Both the position numbers and the translations under genes were made by a program. A stretch of 64,000 nucleotides of DNA from G965212025 sp965215765 (GTDB lineage Bacteria > Pseudomonadota > Gammaproteobacteria > Poriferisulfidales > Oxydemutatoraceae): positions 2,852,001-2,916,000 of the forward strand of contig OZ244118.1 in assembly GCA_965215765.1 (NCBI GenBank), written 5' to 3'. Of this stretch, positions 46,011 to 55,701 are shown in pieces; positions within the stretch are counted from its first letter, which is position 1, and every line of letters starts with the position of its first letter. The notes under the pieces are model-generated. The model searched no databases. It had not been told where the DNA came from and saw only the letters and a list, made by a program, of their open reading frames with translations.

Positions 46011-47006
46011 ATGGAGCCAGCAGGAAATCTACGTGACGCAATGTTCCAGGCCGGAAGGCTCGGTCATGTCGAGGCTGTGAAGAATGAGGATCAAGTTTCT
46101 TACCAAGTTCGCAAGGGATTTGGAAATTGGCTCACGCATGTAGTGAAGTGGTACAGCAATAAGGGCTATAAAGAAAGGATTACCCAACAGCGGAGCGACG
46201 TTCTGAACAACTTGAACCAGCTCTGTGGCACGCTTAACCCGCCCGGGACACAAGGCACCCCCTTTTCAGACCAAAGAGTGGAGAAACTGCGTACGCATTT
46301 AGCACACGGTCAGCGGTTTCAAGCGCAGTCAATGCGTATTCTGGCCGACTTTGTCATACAGGATCCGGTAGTGGAGGGCAATAATTGCACAGTGGCTAAA
46401 AAGCTTATTGCCCGCCAGTTCAAGACAGATGATGCTGCGCTGAAGAATTTGCGCATTCCAGGAACTGAAAATGACATTGGCCCCCATCATGACGTGAACA
46501 AAGAAAAATTTGGCGCTGCTTACTGGCAGCACGTGAACGCAACCGTGTCCAAAATATCTAAGCGTGACCTTCCGCAGGATGCCCTTGACAAAAATGAAAA
46601 CCTGAATGCCGGAATGGCACTTCTGCAATACGCGCTCAGCAAAGAAGAAAATGAAAACTATGCGGAGACAGAGCTACTCCAGGTTAAGCCCGTACAAAGA
46701 AACAACGATCTGGGCATAGATTTTGAAGATTGGGGCATCCCTGAGGGCATTGATAACATTGAACTGCGCCTTATTCATGGCTTCCCATCTTTGGAATTTG
46801 CCCAGAGTACGGTCAATCTTGGAGCCGAAGGTCGGGAAGCCTTGGTAAAAGACCGCGAGGGAAAAGAAAGGGTGCTGCGGATCACGCAAAACCCTTATGT
46901 GCGGGAACTTCACATGCTAACACTCGGCAAGCAAGCTCAGCTCGCTCGTCTGTACGAACAGTTTATGCAAGATGAAGAGATGGGAGGGAGCACTGCTCCG
47001 CCTTGA
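46011..47006 (+). CDS. Unknown tandem-family protein, member 1
   Basis: 331 residues, no family recognised, no signal peptide or membrane span, so cytosolic or exported by a dedicated system. Shared plan of all twelve members: (1) residues 1-80, near-invariant (NLRDAMFQAG, GHVEAV, SYQVRKGFGNWL, HVVKWYSNKGYKERI); (2) a helical HLxHGxRFQAQSM segment; (3) FRTDDAALKNL.IPG and HEGVDKEKFGAAYW; (4) ALLEYALSKDE; (5) LGIDFE.WGIPDGI..IELRLI; (6) a variable charged region and LCEQFM.DE at the end. Member 1 is one of the most diverged copies (HNKE for VDKE, ASLG..TLGKQAQLARLYEQ). The start is the second of two ATGs (46008/46011) after a GGGGGGA ribosome site. Confidence 0.7.
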   Translation: MEPAGNLRDAMFQAGRLGHVEAVKNEDQVSYQVRKGFGNWLTHVVKWYSNKGYKERITQQRSDVLNNLNQLCGTLNPPGTQGTPFSDQRVEKLRTHLAHGQRFQAQSMRILADFVIQDPVVEGNNCTVAKKLIARQFKTDDAALKNLRIPGTENDIGPHHDVNKEKFGAAYWQHVNATVSKISKRDLPQDALDKNENLNAGMALLQYALSKEENENYAETELLQVKPVQRNNDLGIDFEDWGIPEGIDNIELRLIHGFPSLEFAQSTVNLGAEGREALVKDREGKERVLRITQNPYVRELHMLTLGKQAQLARLYEQFMQDEEMGGSTAPP

Positions 47007-47169
47007 CAATGATGTCTGTTGTCGCAGAAGCAACAGGTGATCTTTACAGGCTTCGGTCGTGGTGATTGAGAAGCTCTGTCTGGCACACCAGATTTGCACA
47101 CGCCGTTAGCTCGGGTAGATGATGAAAGTTCGAGTCTGGCGATACTTGGAAGTAACAATAACGATATAG

Positions 47170-47345
47170 GCTAGCCATTACGACAGGAATGCCGCCGGGA
47201 GCTGGGTCACACTTGGTCTGATGAAGAAGCAGGTGGCGATTCTGCTTTCCAAGTGCGCAGTATGGTCGGAAGGTGGCTTGTATACGTCATCAAATGGCAT
47301 ATCGGTAAAACATATACCGGAGCTCTGTTATTCGGCAACGTAAAG
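47170..47345 (+). pseudogene. Decayed N-terminal copy of the unknown family (remnant a)
   Basis: Carries RNAAGSWVTLGL-like sequence and, in shifted frames, QVRSMVGRWLVYVIKWHIGK, which matches QVRKGFGNWLVHVVKWYSNK of the intact members. Stops abruptly at the bioA 5' fragment. The best preserved example is at 63635. Confidence 0.75.
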
Positions 47346-47463
47346 AGAGGCGTGTGCCTTGCGCACCCACTGCCTGCCTGGCAGTGCGATCGCCGGGTAT
47401 CCCGCTGTAAGGATGCCAGAGATGCTGGCTGCCGAATGTCTCCGGGCTAAGCACTTTTGTCAT
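47346..47463 (-). pseudogene. 5' fragment of bioA (copy 1)
   Basis: Encodes the start of BioA up to about residue 39 with several changes; GTATCCCGCTGTAAGGATGC is identical to the intact gene. It sits at the same distance from the VOC gene as in the intact locus. Confidence 0.9.
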
Positions 47464-47478
47464 CGCCGCCGGAGTGTT

Positions 47479-47879
47479 TCAGCTTTTGTGCTGTTCGGAA
47501 AGCGTCGGGGGATAAATCATTTGTACCGAGTTTCCTTCCGGATCCAGGCAATAAAAACTGTGCGCTCTGTCCCGATGCGTGCGGAGTTCGGTTTTTATGG
47601 ACACGCCGTGTGCATTCAGGTGCTGATGCCAGATATCGACGTCTTCGGGAGTTCGCAACACGATGCCCAAGTGATCAAGTCGAGTTTCGCGGGTTGAGGC
47701 TTCCGGATCACGATGAAGTGCCAGGTTGTCGCTGCCGGAGCACAGGTACAGGTTGTCCTTATCCGGGCACCATTCCACCTGGTAGCGAAACTAGTGACAT
47801 AAAACTGCTCGCAGGCTTCCAGGTCGCACACTTTTAGCGCGACATGGCACAATCCTAGAGTTGGTGGCGGGTTGTTCAT
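47479..47879 (-). pseudogene. VOC family gene V2, frameshifted
   Basis: Starts normally (MNNPPPTLGLCHVALKVCDL) and ends normally (YPPTLSEQHKS), but one base is missing after FYVTSF, so the first frame reads FATRWNGA instead of RYQVEW. Confidence 0.88.
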
Positions 47880-47979
47880 GATTGGCGGGCGCGTTCAAGC
47901 TGATTAAACGAGGCTTCTACTGCCGGACTGCCCAAATTTGCAAAGGGAAAGGCGACAATCCCGCAAAGCATGGGACTAA

Positions 47980-48009
47980 TTGGAAGAAAAACGCCACAAG
48001 CGTTATAAT
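47980..48009 (+). promoter_or_regulatory. Promoter P2 of the unknown gene family
   Basis: TTGGAA, 18-bp spacer with intact AACGC-CACAA-GCGTT inverted repeat, TATAAT. Confidence 0.75.
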
Positions 48010-48061
48010 GGGGCAAGCTGTTTGAAGCAAGTTTCTGTGTTAATTAAATGTCGGGGGAATG

Positions 48062-49030
48062 ATGAAACCAATAAGTAATCTACGTGACGCAATGTTCCAG
48101 GCCGGGAAGTTTGGTCATGTCGAGGCTGTTCAGGATGCGGGTCAAGTTTCTTACCAAGTGCGTAAGGGATTTGGAAATTGGCTCGTGCATGTGGTGAAGT
48201 GGTACAGCAACAGGGGTTATAAAGAAAGGATTATCCAACAGCGGGTGGAAGTTCTGAACAACTTGAATCAGCTCTGTGGCACGCTTAACCCACCCGAGAC
48301 ACAAAGCTCCTCCTTTTCAGACCGCAGGATGGAGGAACTGAACACGCAGTTGGCGCACGGCCTCAGGTTTCAAGCACAGTCAATATGTATTCTGGCCGAC
48401 TACTCCACGGTAGCTGAAAATCTTGTTGCCCGCCAGTTCAAGACAGACGATGCTGCGCTGAAAAATTTGCACATTCCAGGAACTGAAAATGACATCAACC
48501 CCCATCATGGCGTGGACAAAGAAAAATTTGGTGCTGCTTACTGGCAGCATGCGTACGCAACCGCGGTCAAACCAGCTACGTTTGGCGTTTCGCAGGATCC
48601 CTTTGACAAAGATGAAAGCCTGAATGCCGGAATGGCACTCTTGGAATACGCGCTCAGCAAAGATGAAGATGAAAACTATGAGGGGACAGGGCTGTTCCAG
48701 CATAAGTCCGTACCAAGAAACAACGATCTAGGCATAGATTTTGAAACTTGGGGCATCCCTGATGGCGTCAACAACATTGAACTGCGCCTTATTCATGGTT
48801 CGGGACCTTTAAAATATGCCCAGAGTGCGGTCAATCTTGGATCCAGAGGTCAGAAAGCCTTGGCAGACCGCTTGGAGCACAATATTACGACTCTGGACAA
48901 CATACCAAATACGGAAATGTGGGAATTGTCCATGCGAACAATCGGCATGGAAGCTCAGCTTGCTGGTTTGTGTGGAGAGTTTATGCAAGATGAAAATATG
49001 GGAGGGGGCTGGGAGCCTGTTCCGTCTTGA
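48062..49030 (+). CDS. Unknown tandem-family protein, member 2
   Basis: 322 residues. Closest to members 1 and 12 (NNLNQLCGTLNPPETQ; IPGTENDI.PHHGVDKEKF; NIELRLIHGSGPLKYAQSAV). It lacks about 10 residues present in member 1 after RILADY. The C-terminus (LAGLCGEFMQDENMGGGWEP) replaces the usual EQ by GE. Start taken at the second ATG; the usual short upstream frame is out of phase here because one G is missing from the ribosome site. Confidence 0.7.
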   Translation: MKPISNLRDAMFQAGKFGHVEAVQDAGQVSYQVRKGFGNWLVHVVKWYSNRGYKERIIQQRVEVLNNLNQLCGTLNPPETQSSSFSDRRMEELNTQLAHGLRFQAQSICILADYSTVAENLVARQFKTDDAALKNLHIPGTENDINPHHGVDKEKFGAAYWQHAYATAVKPATFGVSQDPFDKDESLNAGMALLEYALSKDEDENYEGTGLFQHKSVPRNNDLGIDFETWGIPDGVNNIELRLIHGSGPLKYAQSAVNLGSRGQKALADRLEHNITTLDNIPNTEMWELSMRTIGMEAQLAGLCGEFMQDENMGGGWEPVPS

Positions 49031-49189
49031 CAATGAAAGCGTTGGTACAGAAACAACAGGCGATCTTTGCGGGTCTTGGTTGAGGCGATTGAGAAATTCT
49101 GTCTGGTACGCCAGATTTGTACACGCCATTAGCTCGGATAGGCGATGAAAGTTCGGGTCTGGCGATACCTGGAAGCAACAGTAACGATT

Positions 49190-49371
49190 TAGGCTAACCA
49201 TTACGGCAGGAACGCCGCCACCGGGAAGCCGGGTCACACCTGGTCTGCCGGATGGACAGCGGCGGTTCTGCTTTCCAGGTGCGCAGTGGGGTCGGAAGGT
49301 GGCTTGTACACGCCATCAAATGACATACCGGTAATACATGCCGGAGTTCTGTTATTCAGCGACGTAAAGAG
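49190..49371 (+). pseudogene. Decayed N-terminal copy of the unknown family (remnant b)
   Basis: Reads GNAATGKPGHTWSAGWTA, matching DAMFQAGKFGHVEAV, then needs a frameshift to reach QVRSGVGRWLVH. Followed by the bioA 5' fragment. Confidence 0.75.
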
Positions 49372-49486
49372 AGGGGCGCGACTTGCGCGCCCGCTGCCTG
49401 CTTGGCAGTGCGATCGCCGGGTATCCCGCTGTAAGGATGCCAGAGATGCCGACTGTCAAATGTTCCCGGAATGGTGCTTTTGTCAT
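49372..49486 (-). pseudogene. 5' fragment of bioA (copy 2)
   Basis: First 38 or so codons of bioA, with changes around the start (DKSTIPGTFDSRHLWHPYSG). Same position relative to the VOC pseudogene as in the intact locus. Confidence 0.88.
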
Positions 49487-49501
49487 CTCCGCCGGAATGT
49501 T

Positions 49502-49904
49502 TCAGTTTTTGTGCTGAACGGAAAGCGGCGGGTGATAAATCATTTGTACCGTGTTTCCTTTGAGGTCTGAACAATAAAAACTGCGCGCGCCGCCCCGGTG
49601 CGTGCGGGGTTCGGTTTTTATGGGCACACCGTGCGCATTCAGGTGCTGGTATCAGTTATCGACATTTTCGGAAGTTCGCAACACGATGTCCAAGTGATCG
49701 AGTCGGGTTCCCCGGGTTGCGGTTCCCGGATCACGATGAGGTGCCAGATTGTCGCTGCCGGAACACAAGTACAGGTTGTCCTTATCCGGGCGTCACTCCA
49801 CCTGGTAGCGAAACTAGTAACATAAAACTGCTCGCAGGCTTCCAGTCCGCACACTTCTAGCGCGACATGGCGCAATTCAAGAGTTGGTGGCGGGTGTTTT
49901 TCAT
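49502..49904 (-). pseudogene. VOC family gene V3, frameshifted twice
   Basis: The N-terminal AACAACCC is changed to AAAAACACCC, shifting the frame at codon 3, and the FYVTSFATRW frameshift of V2 is also present. Further changes break the second module (GGTATCAGTTATCGAC). Confidence 0.88.
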
Positions 49905-50006
49905 GATTGGCAGGCGCGCTCAGCACTGATTACACGAGGGCTCTGTTGACGGACTGACCTTGTTTTGCAAAGGAAAAGGCGGCAATCCTGAAAAACACGA
50001 GAATAA

Positions 50007-50036
50007 CTGGAAAGAAAACGCCAAAAGCGTTATAAT
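50007..50036 (+). promoter_or_regulatory. Promoter P3 of the unknown gene family
   Basis: CTGGAA (-35 with one change), 18-bp spacer containing AACGC-CAAAA-GCGTT, TATAAT. Confidence 0.7.
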
Positions 50037-50089
50037 GGAACAAGCTGCTTGAGGCAGGTTTCTGTGTTAATTGAATATCGGAGTGAGTG

Positions 50090-51040
50090 ATGGATCCAGT
50101 AAACAATCTACGTAACGCAATGTCACAGGCCGGGAGGTTCGGTCATGTTGAGGCTGTGCAGGGTGACGATCATGTTTCTTACCAAGTTCGCAAGGGATTC
50201 GGAAATTGGCTCGTACATGTTGTGAAGTGGTACAGCAACAAGGGCTATAAAAAAAGGATTATCGAACAACGGACGGTCGTTCTGGATAGCTTGGAGAAGA
50301 TCTGTTGCTCGCAGAACAAAAGTGTAACGAAACTGCAGGGGAATTTAAGGCACGGCCTCAGGTTTCAAGCGCAGTCAATGAATATTCTGAGTGCCATTAT
50401 CACACCGGTGGTGATGACCAAAGAGCACGCATTATCTGAAAAGCTTATTGCCAGTCAGTTCAGGACAGACGATGCTGCGCTGAAAAACTTGATCATTCCA
50501 GGATCTAAAAATGACTCCCACCCACATGAGGGCGTGGACAAGGAAAAATTTGGCGCTGCTTACTGGGAGTACGTAAACAAAAACATGATTGGTTCTGATC
50601 TGGATAACGCCGGGAGTACTTTGGGTCACCTGATTGTGAATGGCAGAGTGGCACTTTTGGAATACGCGCTCAGCAAAGATGAAGATAAAAACCATGAGGA
50701 CACGGAACTGTACCATCTTAAGTCCGTAAAAAGAAACAACAATCTGGGCATAGATTTTGAAGCTTGGGGCATCCCTGAAGGCATTGATGACATTGAACTG
50801 CGCCTTATTGATAAAACCCGTTCAGCGCAGAAGGCCGAAAGAACGCTCCTTTGGGGGGGCGACGGTCTAGAGGCCCTGGCAAAAGACAGAAAGAACCTGA
50901 AAAGATGTCTGGCTGAAGAAAAAAAGGCGGATGCGATGAAACCTCGATTGCGAGCAGTCGCCAAGGAAATTCAGCTTAATGAGCTGTGCGAACAGTTTAT
51001 GCGAGAGGAAAAAATAGGAGAGGACTCTGTTCCGTCTTGA
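50090..51040 (+). CDS. Unknown tandem-family protein, member 3
   Basis: 316 residues. With member 4 it forms a near-identical pair; the two lie in units 2010 bp apart. Distinctive features: RNAMSQAGRFGHVEAVQGDD, a shortened segment after VLDSLEKIC (no Pro-rich NPPETQ insert), and a Lys/Arg-rich C-terminal part (KDRKNLKRCLAEEKKADAMK). GTG 50087 directly precedes the chosen ATG; the GGAG spacing favours the ATG. Confidence 0.72.
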   Translation: MDPVNNLRNAMSQAGRFGHVEAVQGDDHVSYQVRKGFGNWLVHVVKWYSNKGYKKRIIEQRTVVLDSLEKICCSQNKSVTKLQGNLRHGLRFQAQSMNILSAIITPVVMTKEHALSEKLIASQFRTDDAALKNLIIPGSKNDSHPHEGVDKEKFGAAYWEYVNKNMIGSDLDNAGSTLGHLIVNGRVALLEYALSKDEDKNHEDTELYHLKSVKRNNNLGIDFEAWGIPEGIDDIELRLIDKTRSAQKAERTLLWGGDGLEALAKDRKNLKRCLAEEKKADAMKPRLRAVAKEIQLNELCEQFMREEKIGEDSVPS

Positions 51041-51199
51041 CAATGAAAGCGTTGGTACAGAAACAACAGGCGATCTTTGCGGGTCTTGGTTGAGGCGATT
51101 GAGAAATTCTGTCTGGTACGCCAGATTTGTACACGCCATTAGCTCGGATAGGCGATGAAAGTTCGGGTCTGGCGATACCTGGAAGCAACAGTAACGATT

Positions 51200-51381
51200 T
51201 AGTCTAACCATTACGGCAGGAACGCCGCCACCGGGAAGCCGGGTCACACCTGGTCTGCCGGATGGACGGCGGCGGTTCTGCTTTCCAGGTGCGCAGTGGG
51301 GTCGGAAGGTGGCTTGTACACGTCATCAAATGACATACCGGTAAAACATACCGGAGTTCTGTTATTCAGCGACGTAAAGAG
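51200..51381 (+). pseudogene. Decayed N-terminal copy of the unknown family (remnant c)
   Basis: Almost identical to remnant b, because the whole 2010-bp unit was duplicated. Confidence 0.75.
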
Positions 51382-51496
51382 AGGGGCGCGACTTGCGCGC
51401 CCGCTGCCTGCTTGGCGGGGCGATCGCCGGGTGTCCCGCTGTAAGGGTGCCAAAAATGCCGACTGTCAAATGTTCCCGGAATGGTGCTTTTGTCAT
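51382..51496 (-). pseudogene. 5' fragment of bioA (copy 3)
   Basis: Near-identical to copy 2 with four or so substitutions (HFWHPYSGTPGDRPAK). Confidence 0.88.
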
Positions 51497-51511
51497 CTCC
51501 GCCGGAATGTT

Positions 51512-51914
51512 TCAGTTTTTGTGCTGATCGGAAAGCGGCGGGTGATAAATCATTTGTACCGTGTTTCCTTTGAGGTCTGAACAATAAAAACTGCGCGCGC
51601 CGTCCCGGTGCGTGCGGGGTTCGGTTTTTATGGGCACACCGTGCGCATTCAGGTGCTGGTATCAGTTATCGACATTTTCGGAAGTTCGCAACACGATGTC
51701 CAAGTGATCGAGTCGGGTTCCCCGGGTTGCGGTTCCCGGGTCACGATGAGGTGCCAGATTGTCGCTGCCGGAACACAAGTACAGGTTGTCCTTATCCGGG
51801 CGTCACTCCACCTGGTAGCGAAACTAGTGACATAAAACTGCTCGCAGGCTTCCAGTCCGCACACTTTTAGCGCGACATGGCGCAATTCAAGAGTTGGTGG
51901 CGGGTGTTTTTCAT
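51512..51914 (-). pseudogene. VOC family gene V4, frameshifted twice
   Basis: Same two frameshifts as V3, so they predate the 2010-bp duplication. Confidence 0.88.
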
Positions 51915-52016
51915 GATTGGCAGGCGCGCTCAGCACTGATTACACGAGGGTTCTGCTGCCGGACTGACCTTATTTTGCAAAGGAACAGGCGGCAATCCTG
52001 AAAAACACGAGAATAA

Positions 52017-52046
52017 TTGGAAAGAAAACGCCAAAAGCGTTATAAT
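52017..52046 (+). promoter_or_regulatory. Promoter P4 of the unknown gene family
   Basis: TTGGAA, 18-bp spacer containing AACGC-CAAAA-GCGTT, TATAAT; the standard form. Confidence 0.75.
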
Positions 52047-52099
52047 GGAACAAGCTGTTTGAGGCAGGTTTCTGTGTTAATTGAATATCGGAGGGAGTG

Positions 52100-53050
52100 A
52101 TGGGACCAGTAAACAATCTACGTAACGCAATGTCACAGGCCGGGAGGTTCGGTCATGTTGAGGCTGTGCAGGGTGACGATCATGTTTCTTACCAAGTTCG
52201 CAAGGGATTCGGAAATTGGCTCGTACATGTTGTGAAGTGGTACAGCAACAAGGGCTATAAAAAAAGGATTATCGAACAACGGACGGTCGTTCTGGATAGC
52301 TTGGAGAAGCTCTGTGGCTCGCAGAACCGAAGTGTAACGAAACTGCAGGGGCATTTAAGGCACGGCCTTAGGTTTCAAGCGCAGTCAATGAATATTCTGG
52401 GCACCCTTATCATACCGGAGGTGATGACCAAAAATTACGCATTATCTGAAAAGCTTATTGCCAGGCAGTTCAGGACAGACGATGCTGCGCTGAAAAACTT
52501 GATCATTCCAGGATCTAAAAATGACCCCCACCCACATGAGGGCGTGGACAAGGAAAAATTTGGCGCTGCTTACTGGAAGTACGTAAACAAAAACATGATT
52601 GGTTCTGATCTGGATAACGCTGGGAGTACTTTGGAACGCCTGAGAGTGGATGGCACAGTGGCACTTTTGGAATACGCGCTCAGCAAAGATGAAGATAAAA
52701 ACCATGAGGACACGGAACTGTACCATCTTAAGTCCGTAAAAAGAAACAACAATCTGGGCATAGATTTTGAAGCTTGGGGCATCCCTGAAGGCATTGATGA
52801 CATTGAACTGCGCCTTATTGATAAAACCCGTTCAGCGCAGAAGGCCGAAAGAACGCTCCTTTGGGGGGGCGACGGTCTAGAGGCTCTGGCAGAAGACACA
52901 AAGAACCTGAAAGAAAGTCTGGCTAAAGAGGCAACGGCGGGTGCGATAAAACCTCGATTGCGAGCAATCGCCAGGGAAATTCAGCTTAATGAGCTGTGCG
53001 AACAGTTTATGCAAGATGAAGAAATAGGAGGGGACTCTGTTCCGTCTTAA
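52100..53050 (+). CDS. Unknown tandem-family protein, member 4
   Basis: 316 residues. Residues 1-75 are identical or nearly so to members 3 and 9. It differs from member 3 at scattered sites in the middle (MNILGTLIIPEVMTKNYALS) and in the charged region (EDTKNLKESLAKEATAGAIK), then ends QDEEIGGDSVPS like member 5. So its 3' end and downstream flank belong to the member 5 type: a recombinant. Confidence 0.72.
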   Translation: MGPVNNLRNAMSQAGRFGHVEAVQGDDHVSYQVRKGFGNWLVHVVKWYSNKGYKKRIIEQRTVVLDSLEKLCGSQNRSVTKLQGHLRHGLRFQAQSMNILGTLIIPEVMTKNYALSEKLIARQFRTDDAALKNLIIPGSKNDPHPHEGVDKEKFGAAYWKYVNKNMIGSDLDNAGSTLERLRVDGTVALLEYALSKDEDKNHEDTELYHLKSVKRNNNLGIDFEAWGIPEGIDDIELRLIDKTRSAQKAERTLLWGGDGLEALAEDTKNLKESLAKEATAGAIKPRLRAIAREIQLNELCEQFMQDEEIGGDSVPS

Positions 53051-53183
53051 TTAATGAAAGCAGTTGGTGCAGAAACAACAGATGCTCTTTACAGGTCTTG
53101 GTTGAGACGCACGAGGGTTCTGCTGCCGGACTGACCTTATTTTGCAAAGGAAAAGGCGGCAATCCTGAAAAATACGAGAATAA

Positions 53184-53213
53184 TTGGAAGGAAAACGCCA
53201 CAAGCGTTATAAT
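53184..53213 (+). promoter_or_regulatory. Promoter P5 of the unknown gene family
   Basis: TTGGAA, 18-bp spacer containing AACGC-CACAA-GCGTT, TATAAT. Unlike P1-P4 there is no VOC gene upstream; the distance to the previous member is only about 215 bp. Confidence 0.75.
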
Positions 53214-53266
53214 GGAATAAGCTGTTTGAGGGGGATTTCTGTGTTAATTGAATGCCGGAGTGAGTG

Positions 53267-54325
53267 ATGGAACCAGTAAATAATCTACGTGACGCAATGT
53301 TCCAGGCCGGGAGGTTCGGTCATGTTGAGGCTGTGCAGGGTGACGATCAAGTTTCTTACCAGGTTCGCAAGGGATTCGGAAATTGGCTCGTACATGTTGT
53401 GAAGTGGTACAGCAACAAGGACTATAAAGAAAGGATTATCGAACAACGGACGGTCGTTCTGGCCAGATTGGGGAAGCTCTGTGGTTCGCTTAACCAGCCC
53501 GAGACGCAAAGCCCCCAGTCCCTTTCAGGTGAAAGGGTACAGGAACTGAACTGGCATTTAAGGCACGGCCTCAGGTTTCAAGCGCAGTCAATGCGTATTC
53601 TGAACACCGTTAACACCCCGGTGGTTGCAAAAAACTTGATCATTGACATACCGGAGGTGGCAGCCAAAAACTTGATCATTGAAGCACCGAAGGTGGCGGC
53701 CAAAAAATACGCAGTAGCTGAAGGACTTATTGACAGTCAATTCAGGACAGCCGATGCTGCGCTGAAAAACTTGATCATTCCAGGATCTAATGATGACCCC
53801 CAATCCCATGAGGGCGTGAACAAGGAAAAATTTGGCGCTGCTTACTGGAAATACGCACACGAAATCGCGCTTGGTGATGGTATGGATGGAGTTACGGATG
53901 ATTCGGGGCGCCTGAAAGTAAATGGCGGAGTGGCACTTTTGGAATACGCGCTCAGCAAAGATGAAGATAAAAACAATAAGGAGACATATCTGTACCAGCT
54001 TCGGCCCATACAAAAAAACAACAATCTGGGCATAGATTTTAATGACTGGGGCATCCCTGATGACATTGGCGATATTGAACTGCGCCTTATTGGTGGAACC
54101 AATTGCAGGGATGCTGCCAAGACAACGGTCAGTATTGGTGGGGCCAAAGGTCGGGAGGCTCTGGCAGCCGACAGCCGGGATAGTAGATCGATTCTAGAAC
54201 AACCGGGAAACCAGAAGGCGCGGCAGATGTTCGAGCGAGTATACGGCATGGGAGCTCAGCTTTCTGAGCTGTGCGAACAGTTTATGCAAGATGAAGAAAT
54301 AGGAGGGGACTCTGTTCCGTCTTAA
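53267..54325 (+). CDS. Unknown tandem-family protein, member 5 (internal repeat)
   Basis: 352 residues, the longest member. The extra length comes from a tandem repeat of a 12-13 residue unit after RILNTVN: TPVVAKNLIID, IPEVAAKNLIIE, APKVAAKKYAVA. The unit is the normal TPEVVTKNYAVSEKLI segment multiplied. C-terminal half has TNCRDAAKTTVSIGGAKGRE, the TTVSIG form shared with members 6, 7, 10 and 11. Confidence 0.72.
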   Translation: MEPVNNLRDAMFQAGRFGHVEAVQGDDQVSYQVRKGFGNWLVHVVKWYSNKDYKERIIEQRTVVLARLGKLCGSLNQPETQSPQSLSGERVQELNWHLRHGLRFQAQSMRILNTVNTPVVAKNLIIDIPEVAAKNLIIEAPKVAAKKYAVAEGLIDSQFRTADAALKNLIIPGSNDDPQSHEGVNKEKFGAAYWKYAHEIALGDGMDGVTDDSGRLKVNGGVALLEYALSKDEDKNNKETYLYQLRPIQKNNNLGIDFNDWGIPDDIGDIELRLIGGTNCRDAAKTTVSIGGAKGREALAADSRDSRSILEQPGNQKARQMFERVYGMGAQLSELCEQFMQDEEIGGDSVPS

Positions 54326-54458
54326 TTAATGAAAGCAGTTGGTGCAGAAACAACAGATGCTCTTTACAGGCTTTGGTTGAGACGCACGAGGGTTCTGCTG
54401 CCGGACTGACCTTATTTTGCAAAGGAAAAGGCGGCAATCCTGAAAAATACGAGAATAA

Positions 54459-54488
54459 TTGGAAGGAAAACGCCACAAGCGTTATAAT
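54459..54488 (+). promoter_or_regulatory. Promoter P6 of the unknown gene family
   Basis: TTGGAA, 18-bp spacer containing AACGC-CACAA-GCGTT, TATAAT. Confidence 0.75.
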
Positions 54489-54541
54489 GGAACAAGCTGT
54501 TTGAGGCGGATTTCTGTGTTAATTGAATATCGGAGTGAGTG

Positions 54542-55513
54542 ATGGAACCAGTAAATAATCTACGTGACGCAATGTTCCAGGCCGGGAGGTTCGGTCATGT
54601 TGAGGCTACGCAGGGTAACGGTCAAGTTTCTTACCAAGTGCGCAAGGGATTCGGAAATTGGCTCGTACATGTTGTGAAGTGGTACAGCAACAAGGGCTAT
54701 AAAGAAAGGATTATCGAACAACGGACGGTCGTTCTGGCCAAATTGGGGAATCTCTGTGGTTCGCTTAACCAGCCCGAGACGCAAAGCCCCCAGTCCCTTT
54801 CAGGTAAAAGGGTACAGGAACTGAACCGGCATTTAAGGCACGGCATCAGGTTTCAAGCGGGATCCTTGTTTATTCTGAACACCATTTACACACCGGAGGT
54901 GGCGACCGAAAATTACGCATTATCTGACAGGCTTATTGCCAGTCAATTCAGGACAGCCGATGCTGCGCTGAAAAACTTGATCATTCCAGGTTCTAAAAAT
55001 AACCCCCACCCACATGAGGGCGTGGACAAGGAAAAATTTGGTGCTGCTTACTGGGAGTACGCACACACAAACACGCTTGGTAATGAAATGTATGGAGTTA
55101 CGGAAAATTCGGAATGCCTGAAAGTAAATGGCGGAGTGGCACTCTTGGAATACGCGCTCAGCAAAGATGAAAATGAAAAACATAAGGGAACAAGGCTGTA
55201 CCGGCTTCAGTCCATAAATAGAAACAACGATCTAGGCATAGATTTTAAGGATTGGGGCATCCCTGATGGCACTAACAAGATTCTGCTGCGCCTTACTGGT
55301 GCGGCCGGTTGCATGGAAACTGCCATGACAACGGTCAGTATTGGGGCCAAAGGTCCGGAGGCTCTGGCAGCCGACCGCCAGAAAAATGAAATGAGGGTAG
55401 AGAATGCGCCAAACCAGGAAATGCAGAAATTGCACGTGCAAGCATTCGGCAAGGTAGCTCAGCTTGATGATCTGTGCGAACAGTTTATGCGAGAGGATTC
55501 TGTTCCGTCTTAA
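54542..55513 (+). CDS. Unknown tandem-family protein, member 6
   Basis: 323 residues. Begins like member 5 (RDAMFQAGRFGHVEATQGNG) but has FQAGSLFILNTIYTPEVATE, the AGSLFILN form otherwise seen in members 7 and 10. Its NTLGNEMYGVTENSECLKVN block is shared with member 8. The C-terminal tail is shortened (FMREDSVPS, lacking the EIGG segment). Confidence 0.72.
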   Translation: MEPVNNLRDAMFQAGRFGHVEATQGNGQVSYQVRKGFGNWLVHVVKWYSNKGYKERIIEQRTVVLAKLGNLCGSLNQPETQSPQSLSGKRVQELNRHLRHGIRFQAGSLFILNTIYTPEVATENYALSDRLIASQFRTADAALKNLIIPGSKNNPHPHEGVDKEKFGAAYWEYAHTNTLGNEMYGVTENSECLKVNGGVALLEYALSKDENEKHKGTRLYRLQSINRNNDLGIDFKDWGIPDGTNKILLRLTGAAGCMETAMTTVSIGAKGPEALAADRQKNEMRVENAPNQEMQKLHVQAFGKVAQLDDLCEQFMREDSVPS

Positions 55514-55620
55514 TTAAGCAGCTGGTGCAGAAGCAACAGATGCTCTTTACAGGTCTTGGTTGAGACGCACGAGGGTTCTGCTGCCGGACTGACCTTATTT
55601 TGCAAAGGAAAAGGCGGCAA

Positions 55621-55648
55621 TCCTGAAAAACACCAAAAGCGTTATAAT
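55621..55648 (+). promoter_or_regulatory. Promoter P7, -35 region deleted
   Basis: TATAAT is intact at 55643-55648 but about 23 bp present in the other copies (including TTGGAA and the left arm of the inverted repeat) are missing. The sequence 18 bp upstream is AATCCT, not a -35. The left arm is now AACAC instead of AACGC. Transcription of member 7 should be weakened and may escape any regulator binding the repeat. Confidence 0.65.
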
Positions 55649-55701
55649 GGAATAAGCTGTTTGAGGGGGATTTCTGTGTTAATTGAATATCGGAGGGAGT
55701 G

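Noticed and set aside
48809..49237. 142-codon minus-strand frame recurring after several family genes
   Set aside because: It spans the end of a family gene and the decayed N-terminal remnant in antisense; its recurrence is explained by the duplicated units.
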